DNA of 64,000 nt from Agromyces fucosus (GTDB lineage Bacteria; Actinomycetota; Actinomycetes; Actinomycetales; Microbacteriaceae), in NCBI RefSeq assembly GCF_004134865.1, contig NZ_SDPO01000002.1, forward strand, positions 62,001-126,000, in the 5' to 3' direction. The notes under the pieces were generated by a model. The model searched no databases. It saw nothing but the letters and a program-made list of their open reading frames with translations, and was not told where the DNA came from. Positions 51,101 to 58,417 of the stretch are shown here, in pieces. Every line of letters starts with the position of its first letter. The first letter of the stretch is position 1. The position numbers were made by a program, and so were the translations under genes.

Positions 51101-51953
51101 GTGCCGCGGTGTACCCGCCCTCGACCGAGCCCGACATGCTCGCGATCTGGTGGATGCCGCCGTCGTCGCTGAACACGTTGTCGCTCGCGAGGCTCACCTG
51201 CGAGACGTTCCGCACGCTCTGCTCGTACCCGCTCGTCGCGTAGACGAGGCCGTTCACCTCTTCGGGCAGGGCGATCTGCGAGGTCTTCACGATCGGACCC
51301 GAGGCGACGGCGTTCGCCACGTCGGAGTACACCTCGAAGTGGATGTGCGGCCACCGACCGGAGTAACACGCGGGGTAGACCGAGGTGAAGCGCACGGTGC
51401 CCATCGCGTCGGTCTCCTGCACGCCGCGCAGGTAGTTCTCGTTCTCGACGCCGCGCGAGTACAGCGAGTAGTTGCCGTCGCGGTCGCAGTGCCAGAGGTA
51501 GACCCCGGCGCCGACGAGCGCGGTTCCGGTCGCGGCATCCCGCACCGTCAGCTCGATCGTGAGCGGCACGCCCTGCGCGACCGTCGTCGACGAACCGAAC
51601 GACGAGCGGATGTCGCTGCGCACGATGCCCGAGTCGTCGAGCACGTTGGCGCCGTTCGAGCCGTCGGCGGGATACGGTCCGCCGGTCTCGCCGGGCACTT
51701 CGTCGACCTGTCCCGACGACGCCGACGCCGACGGGCTCGGCGTGGCACTCGCTGTGCCGCTCGAGGTGGCGCCGGCACTCGGCGCGGGGGCGCTGCCGGC
51801 GCAGGCGGCGAGGAGCGAGGTGAGCCCGATGCCGCCGAAGATGCCGAGCATGCGGCGCCGGTCGACCAGGGTGCGGATGTCGTAGACGAGGCCGCGGTGA
51901 TCCTCGTCGATCTCGTCACCGTGCTCGTCGAGCCAGCGGGGGTCGGTGGTCAT
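51084..51953 (-). CDS. Exported intradiol ring-cleavage dioxygenase-like lipoprotein
   Basis: A protein of 289 aa. The signal region at about 33-55 has twin arginines (DRRRMLGIFGGIGLTSLLAACAG) ending in a lipobox-like LAAC, followed by a Ser/Pro/Thr-rich linker. The catalytic domain has the intradiol iron-ligand pattern: Tyr in VYLWHCDRDG, Tyr in NYSLYS, and two His in RWPHIHFEV. Exported proteins of this family are common in actinobacteria and may cleave catechols or act on other aromatics outside the cell. It overlaps the gluconokinase gene tail-to-tail. Confidence 0.87.
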   Translation of the reverse strand: MTTDPRWLDEHGDEIDEDHRGLVYDIRTLVDRRRMLGIFGGIGLTSLLAACAGSAPAPSAGATSSGTASATPSPSASASSGQVDEVPGETGGPYPADGSNGANVLDDSGIVRSDIRSSFGSSTTVAQGVPLTIELTVRDAATGTALVGAGVYLWHCDRDGNYSLYSRGVENENYLRGVQETDAMGTVRFTSVYPACYSGRWPHIHFEVYSDVANAVASGPIVKTSQIALPEEVNGLVYATSGYEQSVRNVSQVSLASDNVFSDDGGIHQIASMSGSVEGGYTAALTIGV

Positions 51954-52059
51954 AGGAGGCTCCTCTCGAGGCGAACGGCTCCAGCATGACGAGCCGCGCA
52001 GTGGCCCGGCTGTGCGGTCCCGATGAGCGTCCTATGCCGTCGTGGTCACTCCGTCATAG

Positions 52060-52635
52060 TCACTCCGTCGTGCGCACGTGCACGCGCTCGCCCTGCACGC
52101 TCAGCAGGTTGAGGATCTCGGCGGGCTCGGTCGATGCGCTGACGTGGCCGTGCGGCACGCGAGTGTCGAACTCGGCCGCCTCGCCGGCTTCGAGGATGAT
52201 CTCATCGTCGCCGAGCGCGAGCCGCACGCGACCGCTGAGCACGTAGATCCAGTCGTAGCCGTCGTGTGCGCGCTGCTCCACGGGCTGGTCGGGCGGATGT
52301 CCCGGCAGCACCATCTTGAAGGCGTGCAGGTCGGGGTTCTGCCGCGTCAGCGGGATGATGGCCTTGCCGTTCCGGTAGAACGGCTTCGGGTGCACCCGGG
52401 GGTCGGCGATCTGCGGCGCACCGACCAGGTCGTCGAGGTTCGCCCGGTACGTCGCCGCGATGCGGATGAGCAGTTCGAGCGTCGGCCGCCGCAGTCCCGA
52501 CTCGAGACGTGAGAGGGTGCTCGTCGAGATGCCCGTCTCGGCGGCGAGTTCGGCGAGCGTGTACCCGCGGCGGAGGCGCAGTTCGCGCAGGCGCGGCCCG
52601 ACCGCGCCGAGCATCGTGTCGAGGTCGTCGTTCAT
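52060..52635 (-). CDS. XRE-family regulator with C-terminal cupin domain
   Basis: A protein of 191 aa. The helix-turn-helix is at about 13-65 (LRELRLRRGYTLAELAAETG, then ISTSTLSRLESGLRRPTLEL). The C-terminal cupin shows EQRAHDGYDWIYVLSGRV and LEAGEAAEFDTRVPHG. Such regulators sense small metabolites. It is divergent from a thioredoxin-reductase-like flavoprotein, with a perfect palindrome in the 67-bp gap, so that enzyme is the likely target. Confidence 0.9.
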   Translation of the reverse strand: MNDDLDTMLGAVGPRLRELRLRRGYTLAELAAETGISTSTLSRLESGLRRPTLELLIRIAATYRANLDDLVGAPQIADPRVHPKPFYRNGKAIIPLTRQNPDLHAFKMVLPGHPPDQPVEQRAHDGYDWIYVLSGRVRLALGDDEIILEAGEAAEFDTRVPHGHVSASTEPAEILNLLSVQGERVHVRTTE

Positions 52636-52646
52636 CGAGCCATCCT

Positions 52647-52661
52647 TTGCCGTTTCGGCAA
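52647..52661. promoter_or_regulatory. Operator palindrome between XRE-cupin regulator and flavoprotein
   Basis: TTGCCGTTTCGGCAA: perfect 6-bp arms around TTT, in the divergent intergenic gap just upstream of the regulator start. XRE-cupin regulators commonly bind such short palindromes. Confidence 0.72.
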
Positions 52662-52702
52662 CACCCGTTGCACCTCGCTCAGGCTATCGCGAGGCTGGAG
52701 GC

Positions 52703-53656
52703 ATGCAACAGGAACCCTGGGATGTCATCATCGTCGGCGGCGGCAGCGCCGGACTCAGCGCGGCGCTCATGCTCGTGCGCGCCCGACGACGCGTGCTCGT
52801 GCTCGACGGAGGCGCGCCCCGCAACGGCGTCGCCGCGCACATGCACGGCGTGCTCGGCCGCGACGGCTGGTCGCCGCTCGAGCTGCTCGAGCGCGGGCGC
52901 GAGGAGATCGCCCGCTACGGCGGAGTGGTGCGCACCAGCGAGGTCGCCGCTGCCGGAATCGTCGACGCGAACAGCGGCGAGCCCGGCTTCACCGTGACGC
53001 TCGGCACGGGCGAGGAGCACTCCGCGCGCCGCCTGCTCGTCGCCACGGGGCTCCGAGACGAACTGTCCGCTCTTCCCGGCCTCCGCGAGCAGTGGGGACG
53101 GGGCGCCGTCGTCTGCCCCTACTGCGACGGCTGGGAGGTGCGCGACCGTCGAATCGGCGTGCTCGCGACCGGCCCCCGAAGCGTGCACCAGGTGCAGCTG
53201 CTGCGCCAGTGGTCGCCGACCGTCACCTTCTTCCTGGGCGGCACGGATGTCGCAGCCGACGATCTCGCCGGCATCCTCGCCCGCGGCATCGAGGTCGAAC
53301 GACGCGCCGTCGATCGCGTGCTCGCCGATCACGCCGGCACGCTGCGAGGCATCCGTCTCGTCGACGGGGCCGAGGTGGCCCTCGACTCGATCTTCCTCGG
53401 CCCGACGTTCGTGCCGAACGACGGCCTGCTCGTCGGGCTCGGCGCTGCGACCGGCGAGGGCTTCGGACCGGGCGGCGGCGAGTGGGTGGGTGTCGACCCG
53501 ATGGGTCGCACGAGCGTCGCCGGTCTTTGGGCGGCCGGCAACGTCGTCAACCCCGGGGCGTCCGTTCCGGGCGCGGCGGGCGCCGGCAACCTCGCGGGCG
53601 CGGCCATCAACGCCGACCTGATCGAGGAGGAGATCCGCACGGCGCTCGCGACATGA
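52703..53656 (+). CDS. Thioredoxin-reductase-like NAD(P)/FAD oxidoreductase
   Basis: A protein of 317 aa with CTGGAGG before the ATG. The FAD motif is VIIVGGGSAGLSAALML, the redox-active disulfide is VVCPYCDGWEV (CxxC), the second nucleotide motif is GVLATGPRSV (degenerate, lacking the full GxGxxG), and LWAAGNVVNPG closes the FAD site. The altered second dinucleotide motif suggests a non-standard electron donor, as in FAD-dependent dithiol oxidases and ferredoxin-dependent relatives. Control by the divergent XRE-cupin regulator is likely. Confidence 0.87.
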   Translation: MQQEPWDVIIVGGGSAGLSAALMLVRARRRVLVLDGGAPRNGVAAHMHGVLGRDGWSPLELLERGREEIARYGGVVRTSEVAAAGIVDANSGEPGFTVTLGTGEEHSARRLLVATGLRDELSALPGLREQWGRGAVVCPYCDGWEVRDRRIGVLATGPRSVHQVQLLRQWSPTVTFFLGGTDVAADDLAGILARGIEVERRAVDRVLADHAGTLRGIRLVDGAEVALDSIFLGPTFVPNDGLLVGLGAATGEGFGPGGGEWVGVDPMGRTSVAGLWAAGNVVNPGASVPGAAGAGNLAGAAINADLIEEEIRTALAT

Positions 53657-53794
53657 CACCCAGTCGCGACCGATTCGGGGTTCCATCGACGCGGCCGATG
53701 CGGGAGATTGGAACCGATGCCGAACGAGCGGCATCCCATTCGATGTTCGAGTACGGGGCGGCATCCGTCGCCGTTCGCTGCGAAGGAGCACATC

Positions 53795-54421
53795 ATGGGC
53801 ATCATCGTCGTCGACCTCTTCATCACCCTCGACGGGGTGTATCAGGGGCCGGGAGGGCCCGAGGAGGACACCTCGGGCGGATTCGAGCTGGGTGGCTGGC
53901 AGGGCGCGTACTTCGACGACGAGAGCGGCGAGTCCATCGGCGCCGGCATCGACCGCCTGCAGGCGCTGCTGCTCGGCCGCAAGACCTACGACATCTTCGC
54001 CGGCTACTGGCCGAACGTGAGCGACGAGGAGCCCATCGCGGCGAAGTTCAACGCGGTACCGAAGTTCGTGGCCTCGCGCACCCTGACCGACCCGAGCTGG
54101 GCCGGCACGACCGTGGTGCAGGATGTCGCCACCGAGGTGGCGGCGATCCGCGACCGGTTCGACGAGATCCACGTGATCGGCAGCGGCGACCTCACGCGAT
54201 CCCTGATCGCCGAGGGGCTCGTCGATCGGCTCAACCTGTGGGTCTATCCGATCACCCTCGGCGCCGGAAAACGGCTCTGGGACGAGGGCTTCGTTCCGAC
54301 CGCCTTCGCGCTCGCCGAACCGCCGAAGGCGTTCCCGAAGGGCGCCGTGCAGCTCGTCTTCGAACCCGCGGGCGCGCCGGCTACCGGCTTCGACATGGGC
54401 GCCGAGGCCCCGCTCGCATGA
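53795..54421 (+). CDS. Dihydrofolate-reductase-like (RibD C-terminal domain) protein
   Basis: A protein of 208 aa with GAAGGAGC before the ATG. The N-terminal strand 'IIVVDLFITLDGVYQGPGG', ALLLGRKTYDIFAGYW (NADPH-binding), VIGSGDLTRSLI and LNLWVYPITLGAGKRLW are typical of the RibD_C/DHFR-fold family of unknown-substrate reductases. The stop overlaps the next ATG, so the two genes are translationally coupled. Confidence 0.9.
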   Translation: MGIIVVDLFITLDGVYQGPGGPEEDTSGGFELGGWQGAYFDDESGESIGAGIDRLQALLLGRKTYDIFAGYWPNVSDEEPIAAKFNAVPKFVASRTLTDPSWAGTTVVQDVATEVAAIRDRFDEIHVIGSGDLTRSLIAEGLVDRLNLWVYPITLGAGKRLWDEGFVPTAFALAEPPKAFPKGAVQLVFEPAGAPATGFDMGAEAPLA

Positions 54422-54753
54422 ACGACGTGCCGAGGGTCGAGCGCGAAGCGGGTCGCCGACGACTCGACGAGATGGCCCCCGAGCTGCTGGCTCGACCCGA
54501 CGTCGCGATCGGCCGGATGTTCGGCTCCGACGGCGTCTCGGTGCGCGGCAAGCTCTTCGCGTTCGTGGCGAACAGCGGCAGCCTCGTGGTGAAGCTGCCC
54601 GAGGCTCGCATCGACGAGCTCCAGCTCGACAACATGGTCATGCGCGGGCGCCCGATGCGCGAGTGGGCCGTGGTGCCGTTCGACGACGGCGTCGACCGCT
54701 GGCGAGAGATCGCGGGCGAGGCGCATGCCTTCGTCGACTCGATCACGCCGTGA
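54418..54753 (+). CDS. TfoX N-terminal-domain-like protein
   Basis: A protein of 111 aa overlapping the previous stop by 4 bp. The segments IGRMFGSDGVSVRGKLFAFV and LVVKLPEARIDEL match the N-terminal domain of TfoX/Sxy and many stand-alone small proteins; the C-terminal TfoX domain is absent. In proteobacteria TfoX regulates competence, but stand-alone N-terminal proteins have no known role. Coupled to the DHFR-like gene. Confidence 0.82.
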   Translation: MNDVPRVEREAGRRRLDEMAPELLARPDVAIGRMFGSDGVSVRGKLFAFVANSGSLVVKLPEARIDELQLDNMVMRGRPMREWAVVPFDDGVDRWREIAGEAHAFVDSITP

Positions 54754-54768
54754 ACCACCACGCCCGGC

Positions 54769-56292
54769 TCAGGCGCGGAGCAGGGCGCGGAGCGTCTGGA
54801 TCGTGTCGGCCTCGGCCGCCGTCTTGTCGTCGCGATAGCGCTTGACCCGCGCGAACCGCAGGGCGATGCCGCCTGGGTACCGGCTCGATCGCTGGACGCC
54901 GTCGATCGCGATCTCGACGACGATGCTCGGTTCGACCCACACCGTGTGCTCGGTGCGCCGAATCTCGATCTGGGGGAAGCGCTCGGTCTGCCAGCGCAGC
55001 AGCTCGTCGGTGAGCCCCTTGAACGTCTTGCCCACCATCACGAAGTCGCCGGGCTCGCCGAACTCGCCGGTCGGGTCGAGCGCGCCGAGGTGCAGGTTGG
55101 AGAGCCACCCCGTGCGGCGGCCCGACCCCCACTCGCACGCGAGCACGACGAGGTCGTAGGTGAGCACGGGCTTGACCTTGATCCAGCTCGAGCCCCGGCG
55201 GCCCGCGGCGTAGGGCGAGCCGATCGCCTTCACCACGACGCCCTCCTGCCCCGCGGCGAGCGCGTCGCGGGAGACCCGCTCGGCCACCTCGGGGTCGGCG
55301 GTGACCTCGCCGGGGATGCGATGCGAGGGAGCGATGCGCTCGAGCTCGGCGAGCCTCGTCGAGAGCGGCTCGTCGAGCAGGTCGCGACCGTCGACGTGCA
55401 GCACGTCGAAGAACCACGGATGCAGCACCGTGTCGCGTGCGCCCTCGGCACCGAAGCGCGACATCGTGTCTTGGAAGGGCCGGGGTGCGCCGTCTTCGTC
55501 GAGCGAGAGCGTCTCGCCGTCGAGGATGACGTCGTGCACGGGCAGCGCACGCACGACCTCGACGACCTCGGGCAGCCGCCGGGTCACGTCGGCGAGGTTG
55601 CGCGTGAACACATGCACCTCGTCGCCGTTGCGGTGCACCTGGATGCGCGCGCCGTCGAGCTTGTACTCGACGGATGCCTCGCCGGTCGTCTCGAGCGCTG
55701 CGGCCGCGCTCGACGCCGTGGCCGCGAGCATCGGCAGCACGGGCCGGCCCACGACGAGGCCGACCGCCTCGAGCGCGGCCTCTGAGCCCGTGAGCGCGAG
55801 CCGAGCGGTCTCGCCGAGATCTCCCGAGAGCATCGCCGCGCGGCGCACCACCGCGACCGGGCGCTCGGCCGCCCGGGCGATCGCGTCGGTGACGACGCCC
55901 TCGAGCGCACCCGTGCGCACCTCGCCGAGCAGCACCCGGCCGATGAAGCCCTGCTCGCGATCCGTGGCACGGCCGATCAGCTCTGCGAGTTCGCGGGCGC
56001 GCTCCCCCGTCGATCCACTGCCGGATGCCGCGGCGAGCCGGTCGAGCACCGTGTCGAGCTCGCCCACGGTGAGCGTCGGCTCGGCAGCCGGCTGCCCGGC
56101 CGCGGCGGCGACCCCGCGCCATCCGACGCCGACGCGGCCCTGCCGCGGCTTGCCGACGAGAAATCCGACGGCCGGCGCGATCTCATCGGGCTCGAGTCGG
56201 CGCAGCAGCTCGGCCAGCGCCTCGACCTTCGCGAGACGCGAACGGGTCGAGGTGACGGTGTCGGTGGTCAGCACGAGTTCGTCGAGCAGCAC
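54769..56292 (-). CDS. ATP-dependent DNA ligase (LigB type)
   Basis: A protein of 507 aa, the same length as mycobacterial LigB. Residues 1-200 form the N-terminal DNA-binding domain ('LRRLEPDEIAPAVGFLVGKPRQGRVGVGW'). The adenylation motif is VEYKLDGARIQVHR (Lys about 210), followed by DGETLSLDEDG, 'EGVVVKAIGSPY' and SSWIKVKP (motif V), then the OB-fold. It seals nicks using ATP and is accessory to the NAD-dependent ligase. The GTG start follows GGGAGA. It is convergent with the TfoX-like gene. Confidence 0.92.
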   Translation of the reverse strand: MLLDELVLTTDTVTSTRSRLAKVEALAELLRRLEPDEIAPAVGFLVGKPRQGRVGVGWRGVAAAAGQPAAEPTLTVGELDTVLDRLAAASGSGSTGERARELAELIGRATDREQGFIGRVLLGEVRTGALEGVVTDAIARAAERPVAVVRRAAMLSGDLGETARLALTGSEAALEAVGLVVGRPVLPMLAATASSAAAALETTGEASVEYKLDGARIQVHRNGDEVHVFTRNLADVTRRLPEVVEVVRALPVHDVILDGETLSLDEDGAPRPFQDTMSRFGAEGARDTVLHPWFFDVLHVDGRDLLDEPLSTRLAELERIAPSHRIPGEVTADPEVAERVSRDALAAGQEGVVVKAIGSPYAAGRRGSSWIKVKPVLTYDLVVLACEWGSGRRTGWLSNLHLGALDPTGEFGEPGDFVMVGKTFKGLTDELLRWQTERFPQIEIRRTEHTVWVEPSIVVEIAIDGVQRSSRYPGGIALRFARVKRYRDDKTAAEADTIQTLRALLRA

Positions 56293-56450
56293 GGGGACAG
56301 TCTCCCACCGGCGGCCGACATGCGCACCGCGATGCGTGGGATCAAGATCCCCGCGGCCGGCATTCCCCGGCGGTGGGCAACCTCCCCTGCTTCCACGGGC
56401 CGATAGGCTGCCTCGTGGCCATGCCGGTTGACTGAGAGGAGCCACCCGCC

Positions 56451-56747
56451 ATGAGTACGTCCGACGCGAAGGAACCGCGCGCGATCTCAGCTCACGCGTG
56501 CGCCGTGCTCAGCGTCGTGATCGGCGTCGGCGCCATCTGGGCGGTGCTCTCGGTGCTTCGCGACGGCGGTGACTGGGTGTTCTCGGTGCTCGCGTGCTTC
56601 GTCCCATTGCTGTTCGCCGCGCAGGGCCTGCGCATGAGCCGGGAGCCCGAGGCGAAGTACCCTCGCTTCAGCTTCGTCACGTCGATCGCGGGCGGCGTGA
56701 TCGGCATCGCGAGCTTCGCGCTCTTCCTCTACGCGCTCTCGCGATAG
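56451..56747 (+). CDS. Small three-span membrane protein
   Basis: A protein of 98 aa with GAGAGGAGCC before the ATG. Three hydrophobic segments (about 16-36, 42-58 and 77-96) with short charged loops; SREPEAKYPRFS forms the second loop. It resembles small actinobacterial membrane proteins of unknown function. No domain is recognised. Confidence 0.78.
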   Translation: MSTSDAKEPRAISAHACAVLSVVIGVGAIWAVLSVLRDGGDWVFSVLACFVPLLFAAQGLRMSREPEAKYPRFSFVTSIAGGVIGIASFALFLYALSR

Positions 56748-56771
56748 CGACGACGGCGTCGAAACCGGCGG

Positions 56772-57401
56772 TCAGACGCCGTATGCCGCCAGGAACACCC
56801 GCGTGACGTGCGCGGCATGCTGCTGCAGCGCTTCGGCATCGGGAACCGCCCCGTCGCCGAGCAACATCGCCTCGTTCATGGGTGCGCCCATGACGAGCCA
56901 GTTGAAGGTCGTCGCCGCCTCGACCGGGTCGACGGCCCCCAGCAGGCCGCGTTCGGTGAGCGAGGCCATCGTGACGGCGAGCGATCGGATGGCGCGCGCC
57001 GGCCCGTTCTCGTAGAGCGCGCGGGCGAGGTCGGGGAACCGTTCGACCTCGCCGATGACGAGCCGGCGAAGCTTCAGCAGCCGCGGGGTCATCACGACGG
57101 AGAGCTCGTCGGCGGCGTAGCGAGTGAGGTATCCGGCGACGTCGCCGTCGAGGGCGGGGGGTTCGTCGCGGTCGTGCAGGCCGTCGCCCGCCCCGCCGGT
57201 CATCGACGAGACGAGTTCGACGAAGAGGGACTCCTTGCTGCCGAAATGCGCGTAGACGGTCTGCTTCGACACCGCCGACCGCTCGGCGAGCTCGTCCATG
57301 CTCGTGCCGAGGTAGCCGTTGCGCAGGAAGAGCCCCTCAGCGGCGGCGAGGATCGCGCGGCGCTTCCGCTCGGATCGCGTCGGCTCCTTCGTGGCGGTCA
57401 T
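56772..57401 (-). CDS. TetR-family transcriptional regulator
   Basis: A protein of 209 aa with GGGAGGACG before the ATG. The helix-turn-helix is at about 14-60 (ILAAAEGLFLRNGYLGTSMD, then RSAVSKQTVYAHFGSKESL). The C-terminal domain is of the AcrR-like type. Two near-identical 15-bp palindromes lie in the divergent gap before the alpha/beta hydrolase gene, so the regulator probably controls both. Confidence 0.9.
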   Translation of the reverse strand: MTATKEPTRSERKRRAILAAAEGLFLRNGYLGTSMDELAERSAVSKQTVYAHFGSKESLFVELVSSMTGGAGDGLHDRDEPPALDGDVAGYLTRYAADELSVVMTPRLLKLRRLVIGEVERFPDLARALYENGPARAIRSLAVTMASLTERGLLGAVDPVEAATTFNWLVMGAPMNEAMLLGDGAVPDAEALQQHAAHVTRVFLAAYGV

Positions 57402-57424
57402 GGCGTCCTCCCTTGACGAACAGT

Positions 57425-57467
57425 ACTGGACAGTCTAGTTTGAAGAAATCACACTGGTCAGTCCAGT
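57425..57467. promoter_or_regulatory. Twin TetR operators
   Basis: ACTGGACAGTCTAGT (57425-57439) and ACTGGTCAGTCCAGT (57453-57467) are 15-bp near-palindromes spaced 28 bp centre to centre, between divergent TetR and hydrolase genes. The shared pattern ACTGGnCAGTCnAGT is a clear repeated site. Confidence 0.82.
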
Positions 57468-57515
57468 TTCGTTGATCGCGTGAGAACGGAACGCTGCAGA
57501 ACGAGAGGAACCACC

Positions 57516-58316
57516 ATGTCCGAGTTCGTCACCACCGCGAGCGGCGATCGCATCGCCTACGACCGCCACGGCTCGGGGCCCGCCCTCGTCTTCGTCGCCG
57601 GCGCCGGCCCGTGGCGGGCGATCGATCCCGAGACCACCCGAACCGCAGAACTCCTCGCCGGCCTCGGCGTCTCGGCGATCGTGTACGACCGCGTCGGCCG
57701 CGGCGAGAGCGTCGCCGAGGGCGTCATCACCCTCGAACGCGAACTCGCGGCGATCGAGGCGCTCATCGAGGCCACCGGCGGGAGCGCGGTGCTGTGCGGC
57801 CACTCCTCCGGCTGCTCCATCTCGCTGCGGGCTGCGGTCGCAGGCCTCGCGGTCGACGGGCTCGCCCTCTGGGAGGCGCCACTCGCCCCGCCCGACAGCG
57901 GCGCGCGCGAATGGGCCGACGAGGTGAACCGCCTGATCGACGCCGGCGACCACGGCGGCGCCCTCGACACCTACATGCGCGACATGCCGCCCGAGATCCT
58001 CGAGATCGTGCGCAGCATCCCCGCCATGATCGAGCAGGCTCCGAGCCTGCGCCCCGACGGGGAGTCCCTCGCGTGGGCCGAATCCGCGCCGCACGCGGAA
58101 CTCTTCGGCGGCATCCGCGTGTCGGTGCTCGCGATGGTCGGCGAGCAGACGTACGACATCATGACCCCGGCTGCCGAGTCCATCGCCGCTGCGATTCCCG
58201 GAGCGTCGTGGAAGGCGATGCCGGGCAGCGAGCACGGCTGGGAGCCCGAGGCCATGGCCGCCGAGCTCGCCGCGTTCGTGCACGCCGCCGCCGCGGAGCG
58301 CGCCGTTCGGCACTAG
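57516..58316 (+). CDS. Alpha/beta hydrolase, TetR-controlled
   Basis: A protein of 266 aa with GAGAGGAACC before the ATG. The nucleophile elbow is CGHSSGCSISLRAA (Ser about 93), the oxyanion segment is VFVAGAGPWRA, and the base His is in GSEHGWEPEA. It resembles small hydrolases of the alpha/beta superfamily that are paired with TetR regulators throughout actinobacteria. The substrate is unknown. Confidence 0.88.
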   Translation: MSEFVTTASGDRIAYDRHGSGPALVFVAGAGPWRAIDPETTRTAELLAGLGVSAIVYDRVGRGESVAEGVITLERELAAIEALIEATGGSAVLCGHSSGCSISLRAAVAGLAVDGLALWEAPLAPPDSGAREWADEVNRLIDAGDHGGALDTYMRDMPPEILEIVRSIPAMIEQAPSLRPDGESLAWAESAPHAELFGGIRVSVLAMVGEQTYDIMTPAAESIAAAIPGASWKAMPGSEHGWEPEAMAAELAAFVHAAAAERAVRH

Positions 58317-58341
58317 GCTCCGGCGTTCACGACGACGCACG

Positions 58342-58376
58342 CGAACGCCCGACCGGTCGAACCGGTCGGGCGTTCG
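58342..58376 (+). terminator. Intrinsic terminator-like hairpin after the hydrolase gene
   Basis: A 16-bp perfect stem (58342-58357 with 58361-58376) with a three-base loop CGA, followed by TCGTTC. It lies 26 bp after the hydrolase stop and is the first of two tandem hairpins in the convergent gap. Confidence 0.82.
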
Positions 58377-58384
58377 TCGTTCCG

Positions 58385-58414
58385 AGCGAGCGGATGCCGC
58401 GGCATCCGCTCGCT
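58385..58414. terminator. 30-bp perfect palindrome built from the GCGGATGCCG word
   Basis: 58385-58399 is exactly complementary to 58400-58414 with no loop bases, ending 4 bp before the stop of the minus-strand phosphatase gene. The arms contain GCGGATGCCG, as in the terminators at 38.7 and 48.1 kb. It probably terminates the minus-strand transcript (inference). Confidence 0.75.
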
Positions 58415-58417
58415 GAA

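Noticed and set aside
54418..54753. A competence regulator (TfoX) that would support a DNA-uptake role for the GGATGCC word.
   Set aside because: Only the N-terminal TfoX-like domain is present. Stand-alone versions are widespread without a link to competence, so it is not evidence for uptake.
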